A stretch of DNA of 64,000 bases from Cohnella silvisoli (GTDB lineage Bacteria > Bacillota > Bacilli > Paenibacillales > Paenibacillaceae), in the NCBI RefSeq assembly GCF_021190915.1, contig NZ_JAIOAP010000013.1:1-64000 (forward strand), read 5' to 3'. Below the pieces are notes generated by a model. It had not been told where the DNA came from and made no database searches. It saw only the letters and a list, made by a program, of their open reading frames with translations. Positions 50,466 through 59,066 of the stretch are shown piece by piece (position 1 is the first letter of the stretch; every line of letters starts with the position of its first letter). A program made the position numbers and the translations under genes.

Positions 50466-51122
50466 ATGAGAGGGTCTTTCTCGGCTGCTGGTCATTTGTT
50501 TCGAAATTTCGGACAAAATTCCGACGTCTTTCGCTGGATGGAGATATTGCGGCGAAAGCATGCGGAAACTTACCGTCATTGCGTTCGTGTGGCATTGCTT
50601 GGAGAGAAGTTGGCAATCGCATTGCCATTGGATTCGACGGAAAGCACCAATCTCATTAGGGGCTGCTTTATTCACGATTTGGGGAAAATCCTGATTCCGC
50701 TGGAAGTATTGGATAAAGACATGTCATTGACCGATGAACAGTGGAAAATGATGAAACAGCATCCTCAATTAGGAGTGGAGATGCTGGAGAACGGCTCAGC
50801 GTTAGATGCAAAAATTATTCAGCTTGTCCAGCATCACCATGAGCGATGGGATGGGAAAGGTTATCCTAAGGGCTTGCAGAAGGAAGAAATTCCATTGCTC
50901 GCCAGAGTATGCTCGGTGATCGACGCTTTCGACAGCATGCTTTCGGAAAGACCTTATCGTAAGCGAAAAACCGTGTGGGAGGCGATGGGAGAGCTGCAGA
51001 GAAATTCCGGGACGCAATTCGATCCGTTCATTGTAGAAAGGTTCAAATTGATTGAGGACGAGGTGATCAAAATGTATGCCTTTTCCGGGAAAGTTAACGA
51101 ATGCCGGGTATTCATAGAATAA
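50466..51122 (+). CDS. HD-GYP domain protein, canonical motifs
   Basis: 218 residues from the ATG at 50466, 9 bp after GGAGAGAGG. Nearly the whole protein is one HD-GYP domain: KHAETYRHCVRVALLGEKLA, RGCFIHDLGKILIPLEVLDK, and the full signature QHHHERWDGKGYPKGLQKEE followed by LARVCSVIDAFDSMLSERPY. All residues for metal binding and c-di-GMP hydrolysis appear present. There is no receiver or other sensory domain. cheW follows 17 bp downstream, so it is the first gene of a chemosensory operon and may be its output or be controlled with it. Confidence 0.9.
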   Translation: MRGSFSAAGHLFRNFGQNSDVFRWMEILRRKHAETYRHCVRVALLGEKLAIALPLDSTESTNLIRGCFIHDLGKILIPLEVLDKDMSLTDEQWKMMKQHPQLGVEMLENGSALDAKIIQLVQHHHERWDGKGYPKGLQKEEIPLLARVCSVIDAFDSMLSERPYRKRKTVWEAMGELQRNSGTQFDPFIVERFKLIEDEVIKMYAFSGKVNECRVFIE

Positions 51123-51139
51123 TTTAAGGGGGAATCGGA

Positions 51140-51568
51140 GTGGAGAGTTCTGGTCAAGAACAGTACGTAGAATTTAGCATCGGCAAAGAGAATTACGCCA
51201 TACTCATTTCGGAAATCCACGAAATCATTCGAATGTTGGATATTACGGAAATTCCCAACTGTCAGTCGTACGTGCAAGGAGTCATTAATCTAAGGGGGAA
51301 AATCGTTCCGGTAATAAGCATAAGAAGTTTGTTCGCATTGGAGGGAGGCGACTTAACGAAATCGACACGAATCGTTGTCGTGAATCATCGTGAAGAATCC
51401 GTAGGCATTATCGTGGATAGGGTGAACAAGGTGACAACGTTTACCGATATCCAACCTCCTCCAGAACGAGTGGGGGGGATTAACGGCTCTTATTTCGTCG
51501 GAATTGGAATCAGCAAAGACGAACTGGTCGGCATTCTCAAGCTGGATGAAGTGCTGCTGCGGGAATAG
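51140..51568 (+). CDS. cheW: Chemotaxis coupling protein CheW
   Basis: 142 residues from a GTG after GGGGGA. Complete CheW fold (YVEFSIGKENYAILISEIHEI, GVINLRGKIVPVISIRSLF, RIVVVNHREESVGIIVDRVNKV, GILKLDEVL). It links chemoreceptors to the CheA kinase. Second gene of HD-GYP-cheW-cheA-MCP. Confidence 0.95.
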   Translation: MESSGQEQYVEFSIGKENYAILISEIHEIIRMLDITEIPNCQSYVQGVINLRGKIVPVISIRSLFALEGGDLTKSTRIVVVNHREESVGIIVDRVNKVTTFTDIQPPPERVGGINGSYFVGIGISKDELVGILKLDEVLLRE

Positions 51569-51582
51569 AGGGGGAAAACACA

Positions 51583-53607
51583 ATGGTGGATATGACTGAA
51601 TATCAATCTCTCTATATGGAAGAATTGGACGAGCAGTTGCAATTGATGGAGGAAGAGATTCTCCGTTTTGAGAAATCGGGACAATCCTTGGAAGGTATAC
51701 AGCGGCTGTTTCGAGCAGCGCATACGTTAAAAGGGTCTTCAGCAGCAATGGGATACGAGAAAATGAAACAACTGACGCACAATATGGAGCATATTCTCGA
51801 ACAGGTAAGAAATAGCGAATGCTCTCTTACTCTTGAGATGGCGACCTTGTTTTTCCGGTGCGTGGATAGAATGAAGGAACTGCGATCCGAGATTGCTTCG
51901 TCGAAACAAGAGATATCTGCCATTGACGATCTGATTGCCGAACTGCGTAAAGAGGACTGGGTTATCCTTAACCAACAGTCTGAGCAGTTAGATTATGCAA
52001 GTCAATTGAACTTGTCCGACGATGACTGGCAATCGCTAAACCGAAGAGTAGAGGGCGGGGAACGAATATTCTGGGTTCGTGTCCGTTTGCAAGATCAATG
52101 CGAGATGAGAACGGCTAGATTTCATGTTATCGAGTCGTTGCTCGGAGAGCTTGCGACCGTCGTGTGGTCTGAGAAGGCGCAAGCGTCTGAAAATGAAGCG
52201 GAAACGACAGAAGCGATAGCGAACTGGCTAGTGATTTCATCGGAACAGCAGGAGATATTGGACGCAACAATCAAGTCTTGGTTCGATGTGGATACTGTGC
52301 AGTTAAGGAATTGCAGCCTCTCCGAGCTGGCCCCTGCAGCACAGGCGTCTGACAGCGTCAATTATGATGATGGGGTTAACCCTGTAACCGCTCCCGCGGT
52401 TGCCCATCCAGAGAAATCACGAGTTCAATCCATCCGTGTGAATGTGGACCGACTGGAGCAATTAATGAATCTCGTTGGAGAATTGGTCATTGATCAAACC
52501 CGCATCAAGCAAATGGAGAAGGAGTTGACGACTAAATTCGGAGTAGATGATACGGTTCAGGATTTGGGGCAGTTGTCGGATCATTTTACCCGTATTATCG
52601 GAGAATTGCAGGAAAGCGTCATGAAGGTAAGGATGCTTCCGATTGAGCAGTTGTTTAATCGATTTCCTCGTATGATTCGCGATTTGTCGCAATCCCTGGA
52701 TAAAGAAGTCGAGCTTGTCCTTGAAGGCAAGGAAACGGAACTCGATCGGACATTAATCGAAGAGATAGGCGACCCCCTCATACATCTAATTCGCAATGCC
52801 ATCGATCACGGAATTGAAGCTCCATCCGTGCGCAGAAACCTAGGAAAACCAGACAAGGGCAAGCTGCTTATCCGCGCTTCGCATGAGGACAATCAGGTGC
52901 TGATTGTCGTAGAAGATGATGGCGCGGGGATCGATACGCAAAGGCTGTTGCAGAAAGCAGTGAGTCGCGGCATTATTACCTCTGCCGAAGCGGAACTGTA
53001 TTCGCACAAGGAGGCGATAGACCTCATTTTCCACCCGGGTCTCTCTACCGCTTCCCAAGTAAGCGACGTTTCCGGCAGAGGGGTGGGGATGGACATCGTC
53101 CGTGCCGGCATCGAGAAAATGAATGGGCGAATAGAGATTGACACGGTCATAGGTAAAGGGACATCCGTAAAAATCAGGCTGCCGCTCACGCTAGCAATCA
53201 TTACGGGTTTGATGGTGAAAATCAGCGATAGCACCTTTGTCATACCGATGAGCAACGTGGCTGAGATTGTCCGGATAGAGCCGGAAGCGATTCGTTACGT
53301 TAAAGGGGTTCCTATCGTCACGATTCGCGATCAAGTTACTCCGCTCGTATGGCTTCATGATTGTTTGGGTTATCCCAAGCAGACACAAGGGAACAGGCAT
53401 ATACCTGTGGTCATCATCGGCAGAGCGGAGAAAAGGTACGCTTTGGCGGTGGACGAGCTGCTCGGCAATCAGGAAATCGTTATTAAATCGCTTGGCGCTT
53501 TCGTCGGACAGGTGGAAGGGGTTGCCGGGGCGACTATTCTAGGCAACGGCAAAGTGGCACTAATACTGGAGGTTGGCGGCATCATTAGAATGATGGGCCG
53601 AGCCTGA
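51583..53607 (+). CDS. cheA: Chemotaxis histidine kinase CheA
   Basis: 674 residues. HPt domain about 1-105 with phospho-acceptor His47 (LFRAAHTLKGSSAAMG). Residues about 165-250 (IFWVRVRLQDQCEMRTARFH, WLVISSEQQEILDATIKSWF) look like a P2 CheY-binding domain. Dimerisation domain about 285-370 (VNVDRLEQLMNLVGELVIDQ), ATPase domain (LIRNAIDHGIEAP, VVEDDGAGID, VSGRGVGMDIVRAGIEKMNG) and C-terminal CheW-like domain (LMVKISDSTFVIPMSNVAEI). A full kinase; yet no CheY, CheB, CheR, CheC or CheD gene is in the operon, so its phospho-acceptor partner must be encoded elsewhere. Confidence 0.96.
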   Translation: MVDMTEYQSLYMEELDEQLQLMEEEILRFEKSGQSLEGIQRLFRAAHTLKGSSAAMGYEKMKQLTHNMEHILEQVRNSECSLTLEMATLFFRCVDRMKELRSEIASSKQEISAIDDLIAELRKEDWVILNQQSEQLDYASQLNLSDDDWQSLNRRVEGGERIFWVRVRLQDQCEMRTARFHVIESLLGELATVVWSEKAQASENEAETTEAIANWLVISSEQQEILDATIKSWFDVDTVQLRNCSLSELAPAAQASDSVNYDDGVNPVTAPAVAHPEKSRVQSIRVNVDRLEQLMNLVGELVIDQTRIKQMEKELTTKFGVDDTVQDLGQLSDHFTRIIGELQESVMKVRMLPIEQLFNRFPRMIRDLSQSLDKEVELVLEGKETELDRTLIEEIGDPLIHLIRNAIDHGIEAPSVRRNLGKPDKGKLLIRASHEDNQVLIVVEDDGAGIDTQRLLQKAVSRGIITSAEAELYSHKEAIDLIFHPGLSTASQVSDVSGRGVGMDIVRAGIEKMNGRIEIDTVIGKGTSVKIRLPLTLAIITGLMVKISDSTFVIPMSNVAEIVRIEPEAIRYVKGVPIVTIRDQVTPLVWLHDCLGYPKQTQGNRHIPVVIIGRAEKRYALAVDELLGNQEIVIKSLGAFVGQVEGVAGATILGNGKVALILEVGGIIRMMGRA

Positions 53608-53636
53608 ACCATACAAATCAGAAGAGGTGAACGCAT

Positions 53637-55232
53637 ATGAAATGGTTCTATAACCTAAAAACAAGCGTCAAACTTATTTCTTCCTTTTTGGTCATTGCGG
53701 CAATTATGGCCTTCGTAGGCATGTACGGTTTAAACAATCTGGGGAAACTCAATAATAGCTTGAATGACATGTACGATAATCAGTTGATAGCTGTGAAGTC
53801 GCTGCAGCAATCCCAAATCAGCTTTAATGAAATGAGGAACAGTCTCCGCAAGCTATACATGGTGGACGACAAGCAAGTTATTGCAGATACAAAGGCTAAA
53901 TATAAGGAACAAATTACAATAATTAATGAATCCATGAACACGTTCAGAAAAACGAATTTATCCGATAATTCCAAACAATCGCTTCAGCCCTTCGATCAAG
54001 GCTGGAAGGAATATCTCGATATTTATGAGTCTGCGGTAAGCCTTAAAGATTCAAACCGTCTAGATGATATGAAAAATATAATTGACAATGAATACCAAAC
54101 GATCACTAACCAGGTTAGAGATATTTTGAATAAGCTGGTCGAAAATAATTTAGCTGAGGCGGTCAAATCGCGGGACGATGGTTCGAAATTGTATAATTCA
54201 TCACGCAACGTTACAATCATTATTCTGGTTGCCGCCGTTATTCTTAGCATACTGTTTGGGTACTTCATATCTCAAGTCATCGCGAAGCCGCTTAGCAGAG
54301 TCGTTGCGCTTGTTAGCAAGGTAGCTGATGGAGACCTTCGAGAAACCGTGAATATACAGACGAAGGACGAGATTGGCTTATTGGGTAAAGCCATTGATAC
54401 GATGGTACTTAACCTGCGTCAGATCGTCGGGAACATCCTCTCTAATTCGCAAAGCCTCGCGGCGGCATCGCAGCAAATATCGGCTAGCAGCGAGGAAATC
54501 GCCAGCGGCAATGCGAATCAAGCCGACGCTGCCCAAACGATCAGCGAGCTCTTCAAGGAGCTGTCCAGCGCCATACACTCCGTAGCGCAAAATACGGAGC
54601 TTGCGTCTGAGCTGTCCGATTCAACGATGCAGGTTGCCAAAGACGGGGGAGAGGTTATTCGTTCGTCCATGGACAGCATGAATGCGGTTAGCGGCAAGAT
54701 GTCGCGGCTTGAGGATGATTCACAGAAAATCGGGGACATCATCGAGGTTATCGAGGATATCGCGGACCAAACCAATTTGCTGGCTCTAAATGCCGCAATT
54801 GAAGCAGCTAGGGCAGGGGAGCAGGGGCGTGGATTTGCGGTCGTCGCGGATGAGGTTCGGAAGTTGGCTGAAAGAAGCAGTGAAGCGACCAAGCAAATTA
54901 CCGGAATCATTAAAGGAATGCAAGAAAATACGAAGCAAAGCGTATCGGCGGTGCAGGAGAGCGCCGCATTTTCCCAGAAAACGGGGGAAGCATTCAAGCA
55001 CATCGCATCAATGGTTAACGATGCAGGGCATAAGGTGACTGAAATAGCAGCTGCGAGCGAAGAACAGGCTGCGCAAGCTTCCACCGTGCAAGAGGCCGTC
55101 GAGAACATATCTGCCGCAACCGAAGAAGCCGCGGCAGCAAGCCAGGAAACGGCCGCAACCGCGCAATCGTTGGCTGTGCTCGCGGAAGACCTTCAGCGTG
55201 CGGTTTCCATCTTCAGAATCGGCAACAAATGA
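53637..55232 (+). CDS. Methyl-accepting chemotaxis protein
   Basis: 531 residues. N-terminal helix (SVKLISSFLVIAAIMAFVGMY), a four-helix-bundle-type extracellular sensor (about 30-185), second membrane helix (VTIIILVAAVILSILFGYFI), HAMP domain (QVIAKPLSRVVALVSKVADG) and a cytoplasmic signalling domain with the hairpin tip IIEVIEDIADQTNLLALNAAIEAARAG-type core. Methylation-helix Gln/Glu pairs are visible. No CWXXW-type tail for CheR tethering. Last gene of the operon; an 8-bp hairpin (ATGACCAT/ATGGTCAT, 55229-55259) follows without a T run. Confidence 0.95.
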   Translation: MKWFYNLKTSVKLISSFLVIAAIMAFVGMYGLNNLGKLNNSLNDMYDNQLIAVKSLQQSQISFNEMRNSLRKLYMVDDKQVIADTKAKYKEQITIINESMNTFRKTNLSDNSKQSLQPFDQGWKEYLDIYESAVSLKDSNRLDDMKNIIDNEYQTITNQVRDILNKLVENNLAEAVKSRDDGSKLYNSSRNVTIIILVAAVILSILFGYFISQVIAKPLSRVVALVSKVADGDLRETVNIQTKDEIGLLGKAIDTMVLNLRQIVGNILSNSQSLAAASQQISASSEEIASGNANQADAAQTISELFKELSSAIHSVAQNTELASELSDSTMQVAKDGGEVIRSSMDSMNAVSGKMSRLEDDSQKIGDIIEVIEDIADQTNLLALNAAIEAARAGEQGRGFAVVADEVRKLAERSSEATKQITGIIKGMQENTKQSVSAVQESAAFSQKTGEAFKHIASMVNDAGHKVTEIAAASEEQAAQASTVQEAVENISAATEEAAAASQETAATAQSLAVLAEDLQRAVSIFRIGNK

Positions 55233-55283
55233 CCATAAGAAGTAAGCTAAAATGGTCATGTCACTTCGAACGGTTTCTGGATT

Positions 55284-55318
55284 ATGATAGTGTTAAGCGC
55301 TTATAATAGCACTATCAT
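55284..55318. promoter_or_regulatory. Large dyad with cre-like core and -10 ahead of the oxidoreductase gene
   Basis: ATGATAGTG (55284-55292) and CACTATCAT (55310-55318) are perfect 9-bp inverted arms. Between them lie TTAAGCGCTTA, similar to a LacI/CcpA-type operator core, and TATAAT (55302-55307), a perfect -10. A regulator bound here would cover the promoter. Confidence 0.6.
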
Positions 55319-55335
55319 TGGAGGAATTGAAATCC

Positions 55336-56412
55336 ATGTCCAGTCCGTCAAAAATCCGCATCGGCTTGATCGGTGCAGGCAATATCGGGAACGTTCACTT
55401 GCAAGAGTTCGGAAAGTTGAAGGAAGAGTGTGAATTTGTCGCGGTAACGGACACTTTCCTTCCTCTAGCCGAGCAAAGAGCGCAGCAATACGGAATCCCC
55501 GTCGTATCCGCTTCTCCGGAAGAGTTGATCCGCCGCGAAGACGTGGATGCCGTCATCGTAGCTGTGCCTAACCAGGCGCATGCGCCCTTGACGATTCTTG
55601 CCCTCGAGCATGGCAAACACGTCTTGGTCGAGAAGCCGATGGGCCTCGATTCGGAAGCGGCCAAACAAATCGTAAGAGCGCAGCAACGTACCGGCAAAAC
55701 GGTAATGGTCGCCCACCAAATGCGCTGGGAGCCGCTTTCTCTGCAAGTGAAGGAGCAAATCGACCGCGGAGAGCTCGGCAAGATCTATACGGCCAAAACC
55801 GGCTGGTATCGCCGCAAAGGCATTCCCGGCTGGGGAACATGGTTTACCCAGCATGGTCAATCCGGCGGCGGGCCGCTTATCGATATCGGCGTTCATATGC
55901 TGGACTTAGCTTTCTTCCTCATGGGTGAGCCAAAGCCGGTATCGGTCTATGGTTCGACCTACGCCGAGTTTGGTCCGCGGAAAAAAGGGATCGGTTCGTG
56001 GGGCAAGCCGGATTGGAACGGAATCTACGACGTTGAGGATTTAGCGACGGCTATCATCAAGATGGAGGAGGGCACCTCGCTTACGCTCGAAGTCAGCTGG
56101 GCAGTCCATATGGATACCGATAGTTCGCCATTCCTTCACTTGATGGGCTCGGATGGCGGTGCGGTACTCCGCGGCGGAGAGGGTAAATTCCTTACCGAGC
56201 GTTTCGACCAAACGGTTGACGTTCCGCTTGTTGCGCCAGAGGAAGATGAAGGCGCGCGCGTTCGCTTGAGCCGTCATTTCCTGGATTGCGTCCGTACGGG
56301 CAGAACGCCTTGGACATCCGCAGAAACAGGGTTGCGCAGCAACTTGATCATCGACGCCATCTATGAATCTTCCCGCAAGGGCGGGGAAGTGAAACTGGAC
56401 TGGAGCTTATAA
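55336..56412 (+). CDS. Gfo/Idh/MocA-family NAD(P)-dependent oxidoreductase
   Basis: 358 residues from the ATG at 55336 (GGAGG 11 bp upstream). N-terminal Rossmann fold IRIGLIGAGNIGNVHLQEFG, then VDAVIVAVPNQAHAPLTILA and the family mark HGKHVLVEKPMGLDSEAAKQ. C-terminal domain contains GGGPLIDIGVHMLDLAFFLMG, the region with the conserved Asp and His of sugar dehydrogenases. Substrate probably a sugar or inositol; not determinable. Monocistronic with a striking operator-like dyad ahead of it and a bidirectional terminator behind it. Confidence 0.92.
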   Translation: MSSPSKIRIGLIGAGNIGNVHLQEFGKLKEECEFVAVTDTFLPLAEQRAQQYGIPVVSASPEELIRREDVDAVIVAVPNQAHAPLTILALEHGKHVLVEKPMGLDSEAAKQIVRAQQRTGKTVMVAHQMRWEPLSLQVKEQIDRGELGKIYTAKTGWYRRKGIPGWGTWFTQHGQSGGGPLIDIGVHMLDLAFFLMGEPKPVSVYGSTYAEFGPRKKGIGSWGKPDWNGIYDVEDLATAIIKMEEGTSLTLEVSWAVHMDTDSSPFLHLMGSDGGAVLRGGEGKFLTERFDQTVDVPLVAPEEDEGARVRLSRHFLDCVRTGRTPWTSAETGLRSNLIIDAIYESSRKGGEVKLDWSL

Positions 56413-56427
56413 AATAGAGTTAATAAT

Positions 56428-56459
56428 GAAAAGAGCAGAGGGCGCCCTCTGCTCTTTTC
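56428..56459. terminator. Bidirectional terminator, perfect 32-bp palindrome
   Basis: GAAAAGAGCAGAGGGC (56428-56443) is followed at once by its exact reverse complement (56444-56459), giving A and T tails on both strands between convergent genes. Confidence 0.92.
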
Positions 56460-56476
56460 GTAAACCATTCAGAATG

Positions 56477-57730
56477 TCAATAAGGTACCCACTCCAGCGT
56501 TCGCGCTTTGGCATACCTCTCCGTTACATAAGGCCAATTCACGACGTTCCACCAATCGCGGATGTAGGCGGCGCGTTCATTCTGATGCTTCAAGTAATAA
56601 GCATGTTCCCATACGTCCAGTGGCAGCAAAGGAACGACGTCCCATTGCGACAGGTTCTGATGTTTCTCCGCGGTCAAGATTTCAAGCCGATGGCTGCGGG
56701 GACTCCATACGAGAATCGCCCATCCACCGCCTTCAACCTTGTTGGCGGCTTCCGTAAACTGCTTCTTGAACGCATCATAACTTCCGAAGCTGCGGTTGAT
56801 TCCCTCGAGCATCGCACCGCTTGGCTTTCCGCCGCCTCTCGGTGACATCGCGTCCCAGAATAACGTGTGCAGATAGTGCCCTGCCCCGTTAAAAGCGAGT
56901 TCCCGCTCCCAATGTTTCACCAGATCGAAATCGCCGGTCCGCCTAGCTTCCTCCAGCTTTTTCTCGGCTGTGTTCAGTCCATCGACATAACTTTGATGAT
57001 GCTTATCGTGATGGATTCGCATTGTTTTCTCGTCGATGTAAGGCTCCAACGCTTTGTAGGAATACGGAAGAGGGGGTAGCTTATGCCCGCCGATCGGCAC
57101 CGGGTTCACCGTCGAAGCATTAACATCTTGCTGCCCAATATCCCCCATCGGAATTGGATCCGACCACGTTCCTTCCGGACGTTCCGTCTTTCCTTCAAGA
57201 ACTTTGTCCAAGGCCGGGCGCGCAGCGGTATCCGCCGGCTCCGGTCCACCATAGCCTTCGGGACTGTCATCTTCACCGTCTTGGGAACGCACTTGGCTAA
57301 TGGCCCCGGAGCGCTCCAATTGCTCGATCACGCTGTTGGAATATTCGGGCTGGCGCCTGATGTAGTCTAGAGCGATCGATGAATCCCGAGTTTGACCGAT
57401 CGCAGCGCTATGCTCCGGCAGCAATTGCAGCTGGCGGCTGAATTCCTTGGATTGACTGAGCGAGTCTTCTACCAGCTTCGGAAGGGCTGCAGCCCATTCC
57501 GCGGGAAGGGACCGATCGGGAGCAGACAGGGCTAGGCCTCTGGCCCGCTGGGCGAACTCCTGCGTCTTCGCGAAAACATTCTCCCATTGCTGCAGCCATT
57601 GTACATATGGAGTTTCGAGCTCCGGAACGAGGGAGCGAACGACGACCGTATGCTCAAGCTCTTGTATTTTCCAGTATGCAATTTCCTCCAACAATCTCAG
57701 CTGCATGACATTTCCATTTTCCGCTCGCAT
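56477..57730 (-). CDS. sodF: SodF-like protein: helical N-terminal domain fused to Fe/Mn superoxide dismutase
   Basis: 417 residues from the ATG at 57730 (GGGGAGG 8 bp upstream). Residues about 1-130 are all-helical and resemble the DUF2935-type bundle (LLEEIAYWKIQELEHTVVV...). A linker rich in Pro, Gly, Asp and Glu follows (about 145-215). The last 200 residues are a SOD domain: LPPLPYSYKALEPYIDEKTM, IHHDKHHQSYVDGLN, GAGHYLHTLFWDAMSPRGGG, LDVWEHAYYLKHQNERAAYI, so all four metal ligands appear kept. Similar long SODs (SodF/YojM neighbours) occur in bacilli, some linked to spores. The N-terminal domain's role is unknown. Confidence 0.9.
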   Translation of the reverse strand: MRAENGNVMQLRLLEEIAYWKIQELEHTVVVRSLVPELETPYVQWLQQWENVFAKTQEFAQRARGLALSAPDRSLPAEWAAALPKLVEDSLSQSKEFSRQLQLLPEHSAAIGQTRDSSIALDYIRRQPEYSNSVIEQLERSGAISQVRSQDGEDDSPEGYGGPEPADTAARPALDKVLEGKTERPEGTWSDPIPMGDIGQQDVNASTVNPVPIGGHKLPPLPYSYKALEPYIDEKTMRIHHDKHHQSYVDGLNTAEKKLEEARRTGDFDLVKHWERELAFNGAGHYLHTLFWDAMSPRGGGKPSGAMLEGINRSFGSYDAFKKQFTEAANKVEGGGWAILVWSPRSHRLEILTAEKHQNLSQWDVVPLLPLDVWEHAYYLKHQNERAAYIRDWWNVVNWPYVTERYAKARTLEWVPY

Positions 57731-57816
57731 ACAAAAATCCTCCCCGTTATCGCTTGTGCCGAAGTAATCCTCGTACCAAGCGTATGCGTGAGGAGGGTCG
57801 TATCATGACTATAGAT

Positions 57817-58848
57817 TTAGGCACGGGCCAGTTGCGTCCGTTGAAGCTTAGCCGATACTTCCGAATGCACGCGTTCAAGGAAGGTTGTCGTCCGTTGTAC
57901 GTATTCGGAGGGATGAGTGCGGTATATCATTTCATGAATGGCACCCGGGACGATCCATAGCTCGGATAAAGTATTCGTTTGCGCCTTGGCCACATTTTCC
58001 GAGAGGTATGTCGGGGCTTTGTCGTCGGCGGTACCGTGAATGAGCATTATCGGGAAATGATAGGCCGTTTGCTGGACTTGGGCGGATGGAATTTGTTCCA
58101 GCCGAGTGCCGCTCATCATAGGGAAAAACCAGCGTATGAGCGAGACGGACGGATACCTCGGAATGTTTGCCTGATTGCGAATGTTGCGATACATGGTATC
58201 GTCATTCGGCAGGAATGTGCTGTCAAGAATCATCGCATCGACCTGTACGGATTGCAGCGCGGCTTGCAAAGCAGTGCCGGCTCCCATGGAGAAGCCCCAG
58301 ACGATAAGCTCGTCGCTGCCTTGTTTACGCGCGAATTGGATCGCTCCAAGGAGCTGCTGCGATTCGATTCGCCCGCCGGTTGCGGGAGTGGTGTGCGTCT
58401 TGCTCGCAAAGCCATAATCGAACATAAGGACGTTGTACTTCAAGCCATGCAGCAGATCGGCCAGATCATACATCGGAACCCAAGATTCTTCCCGGTTAGC
58501 GCCATACCCATGGCTCAGGATGATCGTTTGCCGGCTTTCGTGAGCGGGAATCCACCAGCCATCGACCAAAGTTCGATTATCCGCGCTTGCGAAAGTCACG
58601 TCCGAGTATACTAGATTCTTGGCAAGCATCGGATTGGAAACTAGGCCGGCGACGGTTGGATGAGAGAGTGCCCAAGCGACATAGGCATGAAGGACTAGAA
58701 AGAGAATGATAAGCAGACAGGAGACGGCGAGAAAAAGGTTAAGCGCGAGACGTCCAGCTTTCTGGAGTATCGTTCGTTCGGGGGATCTTTCGGGCGCCGG
58801 ATAAGCTGCTGGGCCGGCAAGTGGAAGGGGCGTCGACAACGTTGTCAT
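57817..58848 (-). CDS. Membrane-anchored alpha/beta hydrolase
   Basis: 343 residues. One membrane helix near residue 33-55 (ALNLFLAVSCLLIILFLVLHAY), then an alpha/beta-hydrolase fold: oxyanion region ILSHGYGANREE, VLMFDYGFASKT, nucleophile Ser in VWGFSMGAGTALQA, Asp region ILDSTFLPND and LIHGTADDKAP, and the catalytic His in VPGAIHEMIYRTHP. Probably an esterase or peptidase acting at the outer membrane face. Monocistronic, separated by about 85 bp from sodF on the same strand. Confidence 0.88.
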   Translation of the reverse strand: MTTLSTPLPLAGPAAYPAPERSPERTILQKAGRLALNLFLAVSCLLIILFLVLHAYVAWALSHPTVAGLVSNPMLAKNLVYSDVTFASADNRTLVDGWWIPAHESRQTIILSHGYGANREESWVPMYDLADLLHGLKYNVLMFDYGFASKTHTTPATGGRIESQQLLGAIQFARKQGSDELIVWGFSMGAGTALQAALQSVQVDAMILDSTFLPNDDTMYRNIRNQANIPRYPSVSLIRWFFPMMSGTRLEQIPSAQVQQTAYHFPIMLIHGTADDKAPTYLSENVAKAQTNTLSELWIVPGAIHEMIYRTHPSEYVQRTTTFLERVHSEVSAKLQRTQLARA

Positions 58849-58983
58849 GGGGGTTCGCCTCGCTTTTGGTAGTGCTCTAGGAGAGTAGTTAATCTTATCG
58901 TAGAGCGCAAGCCCTATACCGTCAATGAGCCTCTGCGACTTGTAAGCAGTCCGTAATCAATTTGTAATAAAGCGCTTCCAACA

Positions 58984-59012
58984 TTTACGAGTTGCCGGGT
59001 TTGCGTTATACT
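58984..59012 (+). promoter_or_regulatory. Sigma-A-type promoter of the IclR gene
   Basis: TTTACG (58984-58989), 17-bp spacer, TATACT (59007-59012). A cre-like AAAGCGCTT lies just upstream near 58971. Confidence 0.6.
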
Positions 59013-59023
59013 AGGCGTAACAG

Positions 59024-59042
59024 AGTTTCATGTAGTGAAACT
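59024..59042. promoter_or_regulatory. Candidate IclR operator
   Basis: AGTTTCA and TGAAACT are perfect 7-bp arms with a 5-bp spacer, 12 bp after the -10 of the promoter; the layout is as expected for autorepression by an IclR-family protein. Confidence 0.6.
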
Positions 59043-59066
59043 AGCTTGGCGGAGGAGGGAAACGCA

